Assembly: GCF_024509525.1 (NCBI RefSeq)
Contig: NZ_JAMWEM010000001.1
Location: 248,001 to 312,000 of the forward strand
Reading direction: 5' to 3'
Length of the DNA: 64,000 nt
DNA from: Streptococcus suis
GTDB lineage: Bacteria > Bacillota > Bacilli > Lactobacillales > Streptococcaceae
Positions 38,901 to 49,808 of the stretch are shown in pieces. A model generated the notes under the pieces. The model had not been told where the DNA came from, ran no database searches, and saw only the letters and a program-made list of their open reading frames with translations. Position numbers and translations under genes: made by a program. The number at the start of each line of letters is the position of its first letter. The stretch's first letter is position 1.

Positions 38901-39692
38901 TTATTTTCCTATAAAAGTTGGTCGTCTCCGCTCCGCATGAGCTCGGACACCTTCTTTAAAATCTTCTTTAAATGCTAGATTTTCTTGTAGTTGTAACTCT
39001 AGATTGCGATATGATTCCCACTCTTTAAACTGACTTTCCCAGACCAGTTGCTTGATAGCCACATAAGAATTGATAGACCCGCGCATGAGTTTCTTAAGAA
39101 CTTGTTGAACTGTTTTCTCCAACTTTTCAGACTCAACCAGTTTATAGACAATTCCGTATTCCAGAGCTTTTTCAGCAGACAAACCTTCTCCTGTCATGGC
39201 CAAATGGCTGGCACGATTGGTACCAATGGCACGGCTGAGCAGGAAAATTCCTCCTGCATCTGGAGCCAAACCAACGCCTACAAAAGCTTGGAGGAATTTG
39301 GTCTTGGTTGAGGCGATGACAAAATCTGCCGCAACTGCCATATTGGCCGCAGCACCCGCTACCGCACCATCGGTGACCATAATGACAACTTTTGGAAGTT
39401 GCTTGAGGGCGAAGGAAATGTCATTGACCAGCTCTGCGATGCGTACCAAGGAAGGAATGTCGTCCTCATCCACCGCTCGCTTCATCTCCACCAAGTCCCC
39501 ACCAACAGAGAAAACGGGACCTGCCGCATCAATCTGCAAGAAATGGACCTGATCATTCTGAGCGGTTTCCTCAATAGCTGCCAAAATTTCCTCACACATA
39601 GGAATATTAAACCCATTGGCAACATCGGGACGATTCAAGGTTAAGCAAGCAGTGCTTCCTGTGACCTGATAAGTAATGGTTGAATAGGACAT
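38901..39692 (-). CDS. fabM: Trans-2-decenoyl-ACP isomerase FabM
   Basis: Crotonase-fold protein of 263 residues. Oxyanion-hole segments are '[18 protein letters not shown]' (about 55-72) and '[17 protein letters not shown]'. In streptococci the enoyl-CoA-hydratase-like gene next to fabT is FabM, which makes cis-3-decenoyl-ACP for unsaturated fatty acids. It has its own upstream FabT box. Confidence 0.93.
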   Translation of the reverse strand: MSYSTITYQVTGSTACLTLNRPDVANGFNIPMCEEILAAIEETAQNDQVHFLQIDAAGPVFSVGGDLVEMKRAVDEDDIPSLVRIAELVNDISFALKQLPKVVIMVTDGAVAGAAANMAVAADFVIASTKTKFLQAFVGVGLAPDAGGIFLLSRAIGTNRASHLAMTGEGLSAEKALEYGIVYKLVESEKLEKTVQQVLKKLMRGSINSYVAIKQLVWESQFKEWESYRNLELQLQENLAFKEDFKEGVRAHAERRRPTFIGK

Positions 39693-39719
39693 AGCTCCCT
39701 CCTTTTGCTACTTCAAAAA

Positions 39720-39736
39720 AGTTTGAATATCAAACT
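39720..39736. promoter_or_regulatory. FabT box upstream of fabM
   Basis: AGTTTGAATATCAAACT, a palindrome of the FabT type about 30-45 bases before the fabM start. Confidence 0.8.
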
Positions 39737-39818
39737 ATATAATTAAATTTATCCTATTCTATCATAATTTTGAATCAAATCTTCTTGTAAAGTCAGAAAA
39801 ACTGTCACATCCGAAATC

Positions 39819-39839
39819 AAAAAGGAGCTCTAAGCTCCT
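39819..39839 (-). terminator. Terminator of the HAD phosphatase gene
   Basis: Minus strand AGGAGCT-TAG-AGCTCCT followed by TTTTTG, overlapping the stop codon. Confidence 0.85.
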
Positions 39840-40477
39840 CTAATCAACTCTATCAGTTGATAGAGGTTGGTAACTTTTTTATCTGCCTTCGACTGGTCCA
39901 AGCCTAATTGTTTATCTTCGATAGCCCATACAGTCAGACCTGCTGCTTTCCCAGCTTGAATTCCTTTTGGACTATCTTCAACCACCAATAAATCTGCTTT
40001 AGCAACACCTAAGGCTTGACTAGCTTTTTCGTAGATTTCTGGATCTGGTTTCCCAGCACGGCAGTCTGTAGCAGAAAAGATATAATCAAAATACTCTTGT
40101 AGTCCTGCTTCAGATAAGGCTCGTTTAACCTCTACCTTGTCTGTATTGGATGCTAGCGCCAAGCGTACTCCTAATGATATTAAGGTGGCTAGAATTTCCT
40201 TCGCTTCTGGAAAAACGAGCTGTCCATATGGGACCATGTGGCTCTCTTTATAGCGTTTGTAATCCCGTTCCAGCTCTGTAATATCCCAGCAGTCATAAGC
40301 TTCACCCAAAATAAGTTGCCACATTTGACTAAAGCGCCCACCAATAAAATCTGAAGGGGACAAGTGGGCGACTGATAAGTCCTTTGTCGCCAAAAAATCT
40401 GCTCGACGCTGATAATAAAAGTGCTCCGTATCAAATAAGACACCATCCATATCAAAAATAATACCCTTTATTTGCAT
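39830..40477 (-). CDS. HAD-IA family phosphatase, beta-phosphoglucomutase-like
   Basis: Cytoplasmic hydrolase of 215 residues. Motif I is IFDMDGVLFDTEH (about 7-19), motif II LALASNTDK (about 111-119), and motif III GKPDPEIYEKA with VVEDSPKGIQAGKAAG (about 160-175). The cap domain is alpha-helical. The substrate may be a phosphosugar. It is divergent from the aspartate kinase gene. Confidence 0.92.
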   Translation of the reverse strand: MQIKGIIFDMDGVLFDTEHFYYQRRADFLATKDLSVAHLSPSDFIGGRFSQMWQLILGEAYDCWDITELERDYKRYKESHMVPYGQLVFPEAKEILATLISLGVRLALASNTDKVEVKRALSEAGLQEYFDYIFSATDCRAGKPDPEIYEKASQALGVAKADLLVVEDSPKGIQAGKAAGLTVWAIEDKQLGLDQSKADKKVTNLYQLIELIRGA

Positions 40478-40543
40478 ATCTTCTCCTTTTCCTATCTATT
40501 TTACCACATATAGGGCAAAAGCCGATTGTTCTTCTAACTCTTA

Positions 40544-40572
40544 CTGACAAGATTAGCAGATTTTGCTATAAT
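40544..40572 (+). promoter_or_regulatory. Promoter of the aspartate kinase gene
   Basis: CTGACA (40544-40549), 17-base spacer, TATAAT (40567-40572), then AAGGAG before the ATG at 40598. No T-box or lysine riboswitch fits in the 25-base leader. Confidence 0.8.
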
Positions 40573-40597
40573 AATAAAAACTCAAAAAGGAGCCTTT

Positions 40598-41947
40598 ATG
40601 AAAGTTATCAAATTTGGTGGTAGTTCCTTAGCTTCCGCTGGTCAATTAGAAAAAGTATTTAACATCGTTCAAAGTGATCCTGAGCGTCGTTTTGTTGTCG
40701 TATCTGCTCCCGGTAAGCGTGATAGTCAAGATACAAAGGTGACAGATGCTCTTGTCAAATACTACAAAGAATATATCAACGGAAAAGATGTAACTGCTAG
40801 CCAAGAATGGATTATCAATCGCTACCAAGCAATGGTGGATGAACTAGGATTCACAGCTAAGAGTATGAAAAAAATTTCTGAAAGCATTATTGCTCTTGCG
40901 AGTCTACCGATTGACAACAACGACTTCCTCTATGATACATTTTTAGCAGCTGGGGAAGATAATAACGCTAAGCTGATTGCAGAGTATTTTACCCATAAGG
41001 GTCTACCTGCCCGCTATGTACATCCTAAGAATGCTGGAATCATTGTCAGCTCAGAACCGGGGAATGCTCGTATCTTACCATCTAGTTATGATAAGATTGA
41101 GGAACTTCGTGATTCCGATGATGTTCTGGTTATTCCTGGATTCTTCGGTGTGACGACCGACAATCAAATCTGTACCTTCTCTCGCGGTGGTTCGGATATC
41201 ACAGGTTCTATCGTAGCAGCCGGGGTCAAAGCTGACCTCTACGAAAACTTTACAGATGTCGATGGTATCTTTGCAGCCCATCCTGGGATTATCAAAAATC
41301 CACATTCTATCAAGGAATTGACCTACCGTGAGATGCGGGAATTAGCTTATGCTGGTTTCTCTGTTCTTCACGACGAGGCACTACTGCCTGCTTACCGAGG
41401 CCGTATTCCTCTTGTAATCAAGAACACCAACAATCCTGACCATCCAGGTACCCGCATCGTACACAAACATACTGATGAGACACTACCAGTCGTAGGGATT
41501 GCTGCAGATGATGATTTTGTCAGCATCAATATTTCTAAGTACTTAATGAACCGTGAAGTCGGGTTTGGTCGTAAGGTCCTAGAGATTATAGAAGACCTCA
41601 ATATACGCTGGGAACACATGCCTACAGGGATAGATGATCTTTCCCTTGTATTGCGAGAACGCGAACTGACTCCTATTAAAGAAGAAGAAATTGTTCGCCG
41701 TTTAAATACTAAATTGGAGGTAGACAAAGCTGAAATCGAGCATGGCCTATCCATCATTATGATTGTCGGCGAAAACATGAAGAGCCATGTCGGTGTAACC
41801 GCAACAGCTGCCACTGCACTCTCTCAACAAAATGTCAACCTAGCCATGATTTCTCAAGGTGCTAGTGAGGTATCTGTTATGTTCGTTGTTAAAACAGAAG
41901 AAAAGAAAAAAGCGCTAAAGGCACTTTACCAAGCCTTCTTTGGATAA
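40598..41947 (+). CDS. Aspartate kinase
   Basis: Phosphorylates aspartate, the first step to lysine, threonine, methionine and diaminopimelate. 449 residues: kinase signature KVIKFGGSSLASA (about 2-14), catalytic GRGGSDITGSIVAAG region (SRGGSDITG, about 200), and two C-terminal ACT domains (about 305-449) that usually bind an amino-acid effector. The length matches the streptococcal monofunctional enzyme. It stands alone, with promoter and terminator. Confidence 0.95.
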   Translation: MKVIKFGGSSLASAGQLEKVFNIVQSDPERRFVVVSAPGKRDSQDTKVTDALVKYYKEYINGKDVTASQEWIINRYQAMVDELGFTAKSMKKISESIIALASLPIDNNDFLYDTFLAAGEDNNAKLIAEYFTHKGLPARYVHPKNAGIIVSSEPGNARILPSSYDKIEELRDSDDVLVIPGFFGVTTDNQICTFSRGGSDITGSIVAAGVKADLYENFTDVDGIFAAHPGIIKNPHSIKELTYREMRELAYAGFSVLHDEALLPAYRGRIPLVIKNTNNPDHPGTRIVHKHTDETLPVVGIAADDDFVSINISKYLMNREVGFGRKVLEIIEDLNIRWEHMPTGIDDLSLVLRERELTPIKEEEIVRRLNTKLEVDKAEIEHGLSIIMIVGENMKSHVGVTATAATALSQQNVNLAMISQGASEVSVMFVVKTEEKKKALKALYQAFFG

Positions 41948-41955
41948 AAACCTAC

Positions 41956-41995
41956 AAAAAAAGGAAGTAAGAATCGACCATTCTACTTCCTTTTT
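41956..41995 (+). terminator. Terminator after aspartate kinase
   Basis: AAAAAGGAAGTA...TACTTCCTTTTT with inner GAAT/ATTC pairs, followed by ATTAG. Confidence 0.85.
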
Positions 41996-42013
41996 ATTAG
42001 CTTATCATGAAAA

Positions 42014-42045
42014 TAAAAAATCAGCAAGCCACGCTTACTGATTTT
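42014..42045 (-). terminator. Terminator after dnaJ
   Basis: Minus strand AAAATCAGTAAGC...GCTTGCTGATTTTTT with T-rich tail, about 20 bases after the dnaJ stop. Confidence 0.85.
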
Positions 42046-42066
42046 GAATGTGTTGATAAAAGCAGA

Positions 42067-43200
42067 TTATAACTCGTCAAAAGCATCTTTCACTTTGTCG
42101 AAAAATCCTTTTTTCTGAGGATGAACATTAATATTCCCCGCTGCTGCAAATTCCTTGAGAGCTGCTTTCTGGCGGTCGTTGAGGTTGGTTGGAGTGACGA
42201 CATTAATAGTAACGTATTGGTCTCCAATTGTTCCGCCACGGAGGCTCGGAGCTCCCTTACCTTTGAGGCGGAATTTCTTGCCAGTCTGCGTTCCTTCGGG
42301 AATGACCAGGTCAACATCGCCATGAACTGTTGGTACATGGACGGTATCACCAAGGGTTGCCTGGACAAAGTTGAGATTGAGCTTGTAGTGAATGGTCGTC
42401 CCGTCACGCTCGAATTTGTCCGAAGCCTTGACCTGAATAACCACAAAGAGATCTCCGTAAGGACCACCATTGAAACCTGCTTCTCCCTGACCTGCTAGGC
42501 GAATCTGTTGACCAGTTTCTACACCAGCTGGCACCTTAACAGTGACAGTGTGAGCCTGTTTTTCATGACCCGTTCCATGACAGGTTTGACACGGGTCTTT
42601 GATTTGTTTCCCACGGCCGTGGCAGACATCACAGGTCATTTGACGACGCATGGTACCAAGTGGCGTCTGAGTATCCACGTTGATAACACCTGAGCCATGA
42701 CAGCGACCACAGGTCACAGGGCTAGTACCTGGCTTGGCTCCTGATCCCGTACAGGTCTTACAGGTCGCCTCGCGGTGATAGCTAATCTCCTGCTCCGTTC
42801 CAAAAATCGCATCTTCAAAGCTGATATCCACACGATAGCGAAGGTCGTCACCCTGACGAGGAGCGTTTGGATTGCGGCTCGCTCCACCACCAAAGAAGCT
42901 AGAGAAGATGTCTTCAAAACCGCCGAAGCCAGCTCCGTCAAAGCCGCCAAAACCACCAGCTCCGCCACCGAAGCCTCCGTTTGCTCCAGCAGGACCATAC
43001 TGGTCGTAGGCAGCCCGTTTTTGCGGATTACTCAAGGTTTCATAAGCCTCTTGGACTTCCTTGTACTTGTCCTCCGCACCAGCCTCCTTATTGATATCTG
43101 GATGGTACTTCTTGGACAACTTCCGATAAGCTTTTTTTATCTCGTCCTGAGAGGCATCCTTAGAAACCCCCAGACGATCGTAAAATTCAGTATTGTTCAT
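42067..43200 (-). CDS. dnaJ: Chaperone DnaJ
   Basis: Hsp40 co-chaperone of 377 residues. J domain (1-68) with HPD in [12 protein letters not shown] (about 30-42), Gly/Phe-rich region (about 70-105), zinc domain with four CxxCxGxG motifs ([32 protein letters not shown]; about 145-212), and C-terminal substrate-binding domains. It stimulates the DnaK ATPase. An unusually long spacer (441 bases) separates it from dnaK. Confidence 0.98.
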   Translation of the reverse strand: MNNTEFYDRLGVSKDASQDEIKKAYRKLSKKYHPDINKEAGAEDKYKEVQEAYETLSNPQKRAAYDQYGPAGANGGFGGGAGGFGGFDGAGFGGFEDIFSSFFGGGASRNPNAPRQGDDLRYRVDISFEDAIFGTEQEISYHREATCKTCTGSGAKPGTSPVTCGRCHGSGVINVDTQTPLGTMRRQMTCDVCHGRGKQIKDPCQTCHGTGHEKQAHTVTVKVPAGVETGQQIRLAGQGEAGFNGGPYGDLFVVIQVKASDKFERDGTTIHYKLNLNFVQATLGDTVHVPTVHGDVDLVIPEGTQTGKKFRLKGKGAPSLRGGTIGDQYVTINVVTPTNLNDRQKAALKEFAAAGNINVHPQKKGFFDKVKDAFDEL

Positions 43201-43300
43201 AGTTTATGATACAAAAGGCGTTAAGAAAACCGTATGAAAATAGGAAACTGACGCAGTGTGTAAAACACACTAGGAAGTTTATCTTTTTCACTAGGTTTTT

Positions 43301-43386
43301 AGCCTGTGTTCGAATAAACGAACTTGTATTCCTTTCTTTGAAATGTTGAAAGTAGCCCGTGTTCGATTGCGAACACTTTCCTTTCT
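43301..43386. repeat. Tandem imperfect repeats with TTCG...CGAA palindromes
   Basis: Two units share AGCC(T/C)GTGTTCGA, a short centre, CGAAC, then TTCCTTTCT. Each contains an inverted repeat (GTTCG/CGAAC). They lie in the dnaJ leader, about 100-185 bases upstream of the start. Confidence 0.5.
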
Positions 43387-43410
43387 GTAAAAGTTAGAAG
43401 GGTATTTACC

Positions 43411-43440
43411 CAAAAACAGAGGCTGGGTTGCAACCTCTGT
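43411..43440 (-). terminator. Terminator after dnaK
   Basis: Minus strand ACAGAGG-loop-CCTCTGT followed by TTTTTGGG. dnaJ beyond it must rely on read-through or another promoter. Confidence 0.65.
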
Positions 43441-43537
43441 GATTGGAAATTTTATTGACGAATGATTTCTATTCTCGGAAAGATGAGAACTGAGTTCGAG
43501 CTAAGAACTTCGGAAAAAAGATAACTTTCCATGTTCT

Positions 43538-43640
43538 AGATACTCAAAGAAATTCAAGACTAGGCTAGGCAACTGGACGAAGATTGAACTGGAGTTCATC
43601 GAGGAGAGTTAACGAAGCCTAGTGAAGAATTTCGAAGAGT
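43538..43640. repeat. BOX-like repeat after dnaK
   Basis: Ends TACTCAAAGAAATTC and GAATTTCGAAGAGTA are near-inverted copies, like the ends of pneumococcal BOX elements. The middle shares AGGCAAC, ACTGGAGTTC and GAGTTAACGAAG with the element at 34228-34325. Confidence 0.6.
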
Positions 43641-43641
43641 A

Positions 43642-45691
<2,050 letters not shown>

Positions 45692-46204
45692 CTATTCTGA
45701 CACCACCACCATAGCCGGTCTCAGCAAGCGTTCATGCAACTTGTAGCCTTTTTGGAAGACTTGTGCGATGTGTTCTGCTGGGCAGTCGTCTGTAGCTGGA
45801 ACAGTTTGAATAGCCATGTGAAGATTTGGGTCAAAGACATCTGTTGCGACTTCCTCCACCCCTTCTTCTTTGAGGGCTTGAATCAAGCTTTCCTGTACCA
45901 TTTCCAAGCCTTTTTTGACATCTTCTGTCAAGCCTTCGACTTGAAGGGCACGTTCCAAGTTATCCAAACTTGGCAAGATTTTCTTGGCCAAGTCTTGCGA
46001 ACGGTAGCGTTGAATAGTTTGGCGTTCCTCATTGGCACGGCGTTGGATATTTTGCATTTCAGCGTGGGCACGAAGGTACTTGTTTTCAAATTCCTCCGCA
46101 CGCTCATTTGCCAAATCCAATTCCGATTTTTCAGGAGCTTCAACAACTTCTTCTGTTGTTTCAACCTCTTCTACGATTTCTTCGTTTTTGATTTCTTCTG
46201 ACAA
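45692..46204 (-). CDS. grpE: Nucleotide exchange factor GrpE
   Basis: Protein of 170 residues that releases ADP from DnaK. A Glu-rich N-terminus (about 1-35), the long helix with '[20 protein letters not shown]' (about 48-67), and the C-terminal beta domain with [28 protein letters not shown] (about 130-157) are characteristic. It lies 12 bases after hrcA. Confidence 0.97.
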   Translation of the reverse strand: MSEEIKNEEIVEEVETTEEVVEAPEKSELDLANERAEEFENKYLRAHAEMQNIQRRANEERQTIQRYRSQDLAKKILPSLDNLERALQVEGLTEDVKKGLEMVQESLIQALKEEGVEEVATDVFDPNLHMAIQTVPATDDCPAEHIAQVFQKGYKLHERLLRPAMVVVSE

Positions 46205-46216
46205 AGCATTCTCCTT

Positions 46217-47251
46217 CTAATTGACTTCATAATGATTACTACTTAAATATCTGTAGTAATCGGTTAGTTTCATAAATAGGACGCGGCTGATGATGTTAAT
46301 CAAACTCAGCTGCCTGCGGTAGTCCATATCAACAGGACCAAGCAAACTCATCTGGGCCATCCCCCGATAGGGGATTGGAAAGAGATGATGAATGACTGTC
46401 ACATCTGCAAGGGCTGAATCCCTATGTTCCGCCACGGAAATACTAGTCTGCTGGTCTGGAGCCAGGCCCTGTCGCAACTCTGGTGCCAATAACTGAGGAC
46501 TATCCAAGAGTTGGTAGGTAGCTAGATTACCGTAAGTCAGCGAAGCAACTTTTCCACTGATGAAGACCGATTCTTGGAAAAGATTGGAAAAGATGTAGTC
46601 CATGAGATCTAAGACATTGTCCGTCGTGGTAAAGTAACGCTGCACCACCTGAGGAATCTCCGTCCGCAACTTATAGTGGATTGCCAAGACCGTCTGCCCA
46701 ACGAAGCGCTCATCAACTAAGCGTTTGAGCACCTCCAAGTCCCTGGCCAAAAAGTTTTTAGGAATGGCAAACTGGACAGTGACTGGTTTGGACTGGTCCA
46801 AAGTCAAGACTGCCAAGGCATCGTGGCTACTGAGCTGCACGATGTCAAAGGAAGTCAGCTGCTGACTGGTCGGCTCCACATCTAAGATGACCGAAGTGTA
46901 GCCTGTCAAGTCCGCTAGGACTGTACTTGCCCGCTCCAAGATGTCCTCCAGCTTGAAGGCTTCAAAGTCGAAGGCCTTGACCACCTGATAAACATCTTCT
47001 TCATCGATATGTTCCAGATTAAGCGAGTGGTTGACAAAGTATTGAAAACCAGCCCGACTGGGCATCCGTCCACTTGAAGTGTGAGCCTTTTCTAGCAAGC
47101 CCAACTGCTCCAGCTTGGCCATATCATTACGAATGGTAGCCGAACTTGAAGCAATCATTTCCTGCAAGGCCTTGGAACCAACTGGCTCATGATGACGCGT
47201 AAACAATTCAACAATCAGATTCAAAATATCATTTTGACGTTGGGTAATCAT
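46217..47251 (-). CDS. hrcA: Heat-inducible transcription repressor HrcA
   Basis: Repressor (344 residues) that binds CIRCE. N-terminal winged helix '[17 protein letters not shown]' to '[30 protein letters not shown]' (about 1-72), followed by a GAF-like domain. The ATG at 47251 has GGAG upstream; a longer frame to 47272 starts earlier without advantage. Two CIRCE elements flank its promoter. Confidence 0.96.
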   Translation of the reverse strand: MITQRQNDILNLIVELFTRHHEPVGSKALQEMIASSSATIRNDMAKLEQLGLLEKAHTSSGRMPSRAGFQYFVNHSLNLEHIDEEDVYQVVKAFDFEAFKLEDILERASTVLADLTGYTSVILDVEPTSQQLTSFDIVQLSSHDALAVLTLDQSKPVTVQFAIPKNFLARDLEVLKRLVDERFVGQTVLAIHYKLRTEIPQVVQRYFTTTDNVLDLMDYIFSNLFQESVFISGKVASLTYGNLATYQLLDSPQLLAPELRQGLAPDQQTSISVAEHRDSALADVTVIHHLFPIPYRGMAQMSLLGPVDMDYRRQLSLINIISRVLFMKLTDYYRYLSSNHYEVN

Positions 47252-47287
47252 CTCCGCTCCTTTCATGAACACGATTGATTTTTAGCT

Positions 47288-47314
47288 TTAGCACTCTCGT
47301 ATGGCGAGTGCTAA
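47288..47314. promoter_or_regulatory. CIRCE operator, proximal
   Basis: Perfect TTAGCACTC-N9-GAGTGCTAA just downstream of the -10 of hrcA. Confidence 0.98.
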
Positions 47315-47327
47315 ACTGTATACTCTC

Positions 47328-47355
47328 ATTATACGCCGAAAAAATGGATTGTCAA
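47328..47355 (-). promoter_or_regulatory. hrcA operon promoter
   Basis: Minus strand TTGACA (47350-47355), 16-base spacer, TATAAT (47328-47333), between two CIRCE elements. Confidence 0.92.
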
Positions 47356-47372
47356 GAGAAAAAGACAAAAAA

Positions 47373-47399
47373 TTAGCACTCTTTTGCTTAGAGTGCTAA
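47373..47399. promoter_or_regulatory. CIRCE operator, distal
   Basis: Second perfect TTAGCACTC-N9-GAGTGCTAA, upstream of the -35. Two HrcA sites bracket the promoter. Confidence 0.98.
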
Positions 47400-47415
47400 A
47401 AATCAGTCTAAGGAC

Positions 47416-47919
47416 CTAGTTGTTTTTTACAAGTCGATAAAAACGGTATCCAATCAACAGCACGAGAGGGATATAGATAGCGGAAAAAACAAGCGTAAAT
47501 ACATCATGATGCTCATTCAGATTCATCCCTATCAAAATGAAATAAAGTCCTAAGGATAGTAGAAAGCGTCTTTGGATGATTGTTTTAACAAATACCAGCT
47601 TGCTTTCCCTATCACCGTATATCTCAAGATCTCCCTTTACAGCTGCCTTCCTAAAAATAACGAAGCTTCGGCATGATGTGACAAACTCCCATCCGTAATC
47701 CTCGTACATGCGTAGATAGGATTCTCTATCCTTGTTTTTTCTTTCTTTAAAATCAACTTGGTAGACGACATCTTCTGGCTCACATTTTTCAAAATGATAA
47801 AAGAAGCTCCAACGAATTTTAGTTAGCCTCCACCCTTTCCGATGCATTTCAGTCAGATACTGCGCCTGCTGATTGAAATCCGTGATAAAAAATACTTTAC
47901 ACTCTGTCCTAGTCTCCAT
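47416..47919 (-). CDS. DUF2812 domain membrane protein
   Basis: Protein of about 167 residues. The N-terminal part 'CKVFFITDFNQQAQYLTEMHRKGWRLTKI' is the DUF2812 signature (mixed alpha/beta, about 5-105). Two hydrophobic segments follow (about 115-160). DUF2812 genes are regularly coupled to PadR regulators. I chose the ATG at 47919 with GGGGG upstream and an 11-base overlap with padR. Function unknown; a membrane-stress or antimicrobial role is often guessed but not shown. Confidence 0.82.
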   Translation of the reverse strand: METRTECKVFFITDFNQQAQYLTEMHRKGWRLTKIRWSFFYHFEKCEPEDVVYQVDFKERKNKDRESYLRMYEDYGWEFVTSCRSFVIFRKAAVKGDLEIYGDRESKLVFVKTIIQRRFLLSLGLYFILIGMNLNEHHDVFTLVFSAIYIPLVLLIGYRFYRLVKNN

Positions 47920-48232
47920 AACTTTCCCCCTTACTATTTCGATAGAGTCGTTCAATTCGAGCCAATTCTATGCCTAAAATTTCTCGACCTGTTTCTGTTA
48001 TTTGGTAAAACTTTCGCTTGTCTTCTTCTCTGACAAAGGCAATCAATCCATCTTTCTCCATTTTCGACAGGGTGCCGTACATGGTCCCAGGGCTAATCAC
48101 GACCTGACCTGCCGTGACTTCCTTGGTCTTCTGGGTAATATCATAGCCATGCCGTTCTTCCTGTAAATGAAAGAGAATATAGAAGGCTGTCTCTGTCATG
48201 GGAACATAGACGCGTTTTAACTTATCATTCAT
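47909..48232 (-). CDS. PadR family transcriptional regulator
   Basis: Winged-helix protein of 107 residues: MTETAFYILFHLQEERHGYDI (about 7-27), VISPGTMYGTLSKMEKDGLI (about 45-64), and FYQITETGREIL (about 75-86), typical of PadR. It precedes and overlaps its DUF2812 partner. The perfect promoter and two palindromes upstream suggest strong repression by PadR itself. Confidence 0.93.
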   Translation of the reverse strand: MNDKLKRVYVPMTETAFYILFHLQEERHGYDITQKTKEVTAGQVVISPGTMYGTLSKMEKDGLIAFVREEDKRKFYQITETGREILGIELARIERLYRNSKGESYGD

Positions 48233-48253
48233 AAAACTCCTTTCGCACTACGA

Positions 48254-48304
48254 TACATCGAACTTCGATGTATTTATTATATCGCGGCTCGATATACTTG
48301 TCAA
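48254..48304 (-). promoter_or_regulatory. padR promoter with two palindromes
   Basis: Minus strand consensus TTGACA (48299-48304), 17-base spacer, TATAAT (48276-48281). TACATCGAA-G-TTCGATGTA (48254-48272) lies just downstream, and ATATCG...CGATAT lies within the spacer. Confidence 0.88.
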
Positions 48305-48332
48305 GAAAAAAATCAGAGAATATCCCTGATTT
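48305..48332 (-). terminator. Terminator of the small exported-protein gene
   Basis: Minus strand AAATCAG...CTGATTT followed by TTTTCTTG, touching the stop codon. Confidence 0.75.
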
Positions 48333-48592
48333 CATTTCTTGATTGTTTTAGAAAATGGTGTTTTATGTGTCGTGATAAAGTTTTCAAGCCAGCTAGCATC
48401 ATCGCTCTCCGTCGCTGCTTCTTCCCTTTCCTCATCCGTGTCTTGTTCTTCATCGTCTGAAAAATCGACTTTTCCAAACAGAACTACCTTGCCCTCCGTT
48501 TCAGCACTTGCTGAACTGCTATTAGTTGTTAGAAGCCCAAAAGTTACAAAACCTAGCATTGCAAGAGCACCTAAAACAAGTAATTTCTTCAT
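48332..48592 (-). CDS. Small exported acidic protein, unknown
   Basis: About 86 residues. A signal peptide (MKKLLVLGALAMLGFVTFGLL) ends near an Ala-Ser-Ala site. The mature part is short: a basic patch, then a highly acidic stretch (FSDDEEQDTDEEREEAAT) and a basic C-terminus (HKTPFSKTIKK). I chose the second of two adjacent ATGs, which has GGAGG at better spacing. No family is recognised. It lies between padR and the Rgg gene, all on the minus strand, with its own terminator. Confidence 0.65.
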   Translation of the reverse strand: MKKLLVLGALAMLGFVTFGLLTTNSSSASAETEGKVVLFGKVDFSDDEEQDTDEEREEAATESDDASWLENFITTHKTPFSKTIKK

Positions 48593-48849
48593 CATTATTT
48601 CCTCCAAGATAATTAAGAACCTGTATTCACAGTTCAGCACTTCTAACTAAGACTAGTTTTTCAGCTACTCACCGCTCGTTTTTTTCAAAATACAGTTAGT
48701 ATTCCCTCAAAAAACTGCCTTGATTAGCGAAAAAACATCTCTTCTCTAAAAGCACTTTTCTTATGAATACAGTTTCTAAATATTGTTTTGTAAAGTTGTA
48801 AAACTTACAAGCATTATCTTACAGGAAATGACGAGCCACTTAAAATTCA

Positions 48850-49710
48850 TTACATATCTGTAACTTTCTCAATTTCCTTATTGATCTGGTGGATTAAATC
48901 ATAGCAATCTAAAAATTTGGCAATATGCAGGCATTCCTTCATTATTTCTAGGCCACCATCATTTCCATTCATGTAGGACAAGCGTGCTTTTATGAGCTTA
49001 AGCAGCAAGCAATCCCGCATATTCTTTTCCATGATATTGACAGAGTCAAGAATTTTGAGAAAGCGAATCGCAGCAATCTCCTCTCCCCTATCTAACAAAC
49101 TACTCGAAATATTGATGAGTACCTTATAGACATTATCTCTATTTTCAGTGATATCCATATAAAACTTTGTTCGATTGAGAACTTCCATTCCCAGAACTTC
49201 CAACATTTTGCTAGGAAGACCTCTGCTACAATTTCCAAAAATCCAGAGTTCAAATTTCCCCCAATCATCTATAGACATTAAATAGTCCGATAGAATAGCT
49301 TTTTCATCCTCAGAAACATCATAATCAGGATCGCACCATTGTTGCTTAAAAATATGAAAGGCCGCGACCATTACCCTATCAAACTGACGACCATCTCTAT
49401 CATACTCTGCTTGATGATACGAAATTCTATCATCCATATACTGAGCATTGTGACTATAAACTGCACGGACAAATTCCTCTGATGAAAACAAATTATCTAT
49501 CTGAAAGTAGGACTGGTAGAGGGTAGAAAATTCGCCCTCTACCACATTCATCCGTCTCAAGCAATTAAAAAATGTATCTACAGAAAGATTACTCTTTCCA
49601 TTTTCAAAGCGTGATAACTGAGCAGGTGTCACGAAATCCCCTGCCACTTCTTTTAGAGACATATTTTTTGATTCACGAATGAGTTTAAAAATTTTTCCGT
49701 AAGTTCCCAT
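48850..49710 (-). CDS. Rgg/GadR/MutR family transcriptional regulator
   Basis: Protein of 286 residues. The N-terminal helix-turn-helix GKIFKLIRESKNMSLKEVAGDFVTPAQLSRFENGKS (about 5-40) is followed by a helical repeat domain that in Rgg proteins binds peptide pheromones. The ATG at 49710 has GGAG six bases upstream; a GTG 12 bases earlier is unlikely. It is divergent from the two-gene ABC transporter, with a palindrome between. I found no SHP-like peptide gene beside it. Confidence 0.9.
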   Translation of the reverse strand: MGTYGKIFKLIRESKNMSLKEVAGDFVTPAQLSRFENGKSNLSVDTFFNCLRRMNVVEGEFSTLYQSYFQIDNLFSSEEFVRAVYSHNAQYMDDRISYHQAEYDRDGRQFDRVMVAAFHIFKQQWCDPDYDVSEDEKAILSDYLMSIDDWGKFELWIFGNCSRGLPSKMLEVLGMEVLNRTKFYMDITENRDNVYKVLINISSSLLDRGEEIAAIRFLKILDSVNIMEKNMRDCLLLKLIKARLSYMNGNDGGLEIMKECLHIAKFLDCYDLIHQINKEIEKVTDM

Positions 49711-49724
49711 TATTTTCTCCACGC

Positions 49725-49740
49725 GTTACATTTATGTAAC
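49725..49740. promoter_or_regulatory. Palindrome between the Rgg gene and the ABC genes
   Basis: GTTACAT-TT-ATGTAAC, a perfect 7-bp inverted repeat just upstream of the ABC promoter -35 box. It is a candidate Rgg operator in an activating position. Confidence 0.6.
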
Positions 49741-49745
49741 GAAAT

Positions 49746-49773
49746 TTGATAACTTTTGAATCTAGTATATCAT
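49746..49773 (+). promoter_or_regulatory. Promoter of the divergent ABC transporter
   Basis: TTGATA (49746-49751), 16-base spacer, TATCAT (49768-49773). It is weak, consistent with need for an activator. Confidence 0.55.
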
Positions 49774-49808
49774 AGATTTATCATTTTTTTATAGAAAGGC
49801 AGGTAGTT

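Larger units (their letters stand above)
43201..43641 (-). other. Long dnaK-dnaJ spacer
   Basis: 441 bases with no credible frame. It holds, in transcription order, a BOX-like repeat (about 43538-43640), a terminator (43411-43440), and two imperfect copies of a palindromic unit beginning AGCCTGTGTTCG or AGCCCGTGTTCG (43301-43337 and 43354-43386). Near 43264 is a CACACTAGGAAG stretch that partly repeats as CACTAGG. Confidence 0.6.

Noticed and set aside
48593..49808. SHP-type pheromone gene near the Rgg regulator
   Set aside because: No short frame with a basic start and hydrophobic Glu/Asp-Gly-Gly-like end was found in the gaps on either strand.
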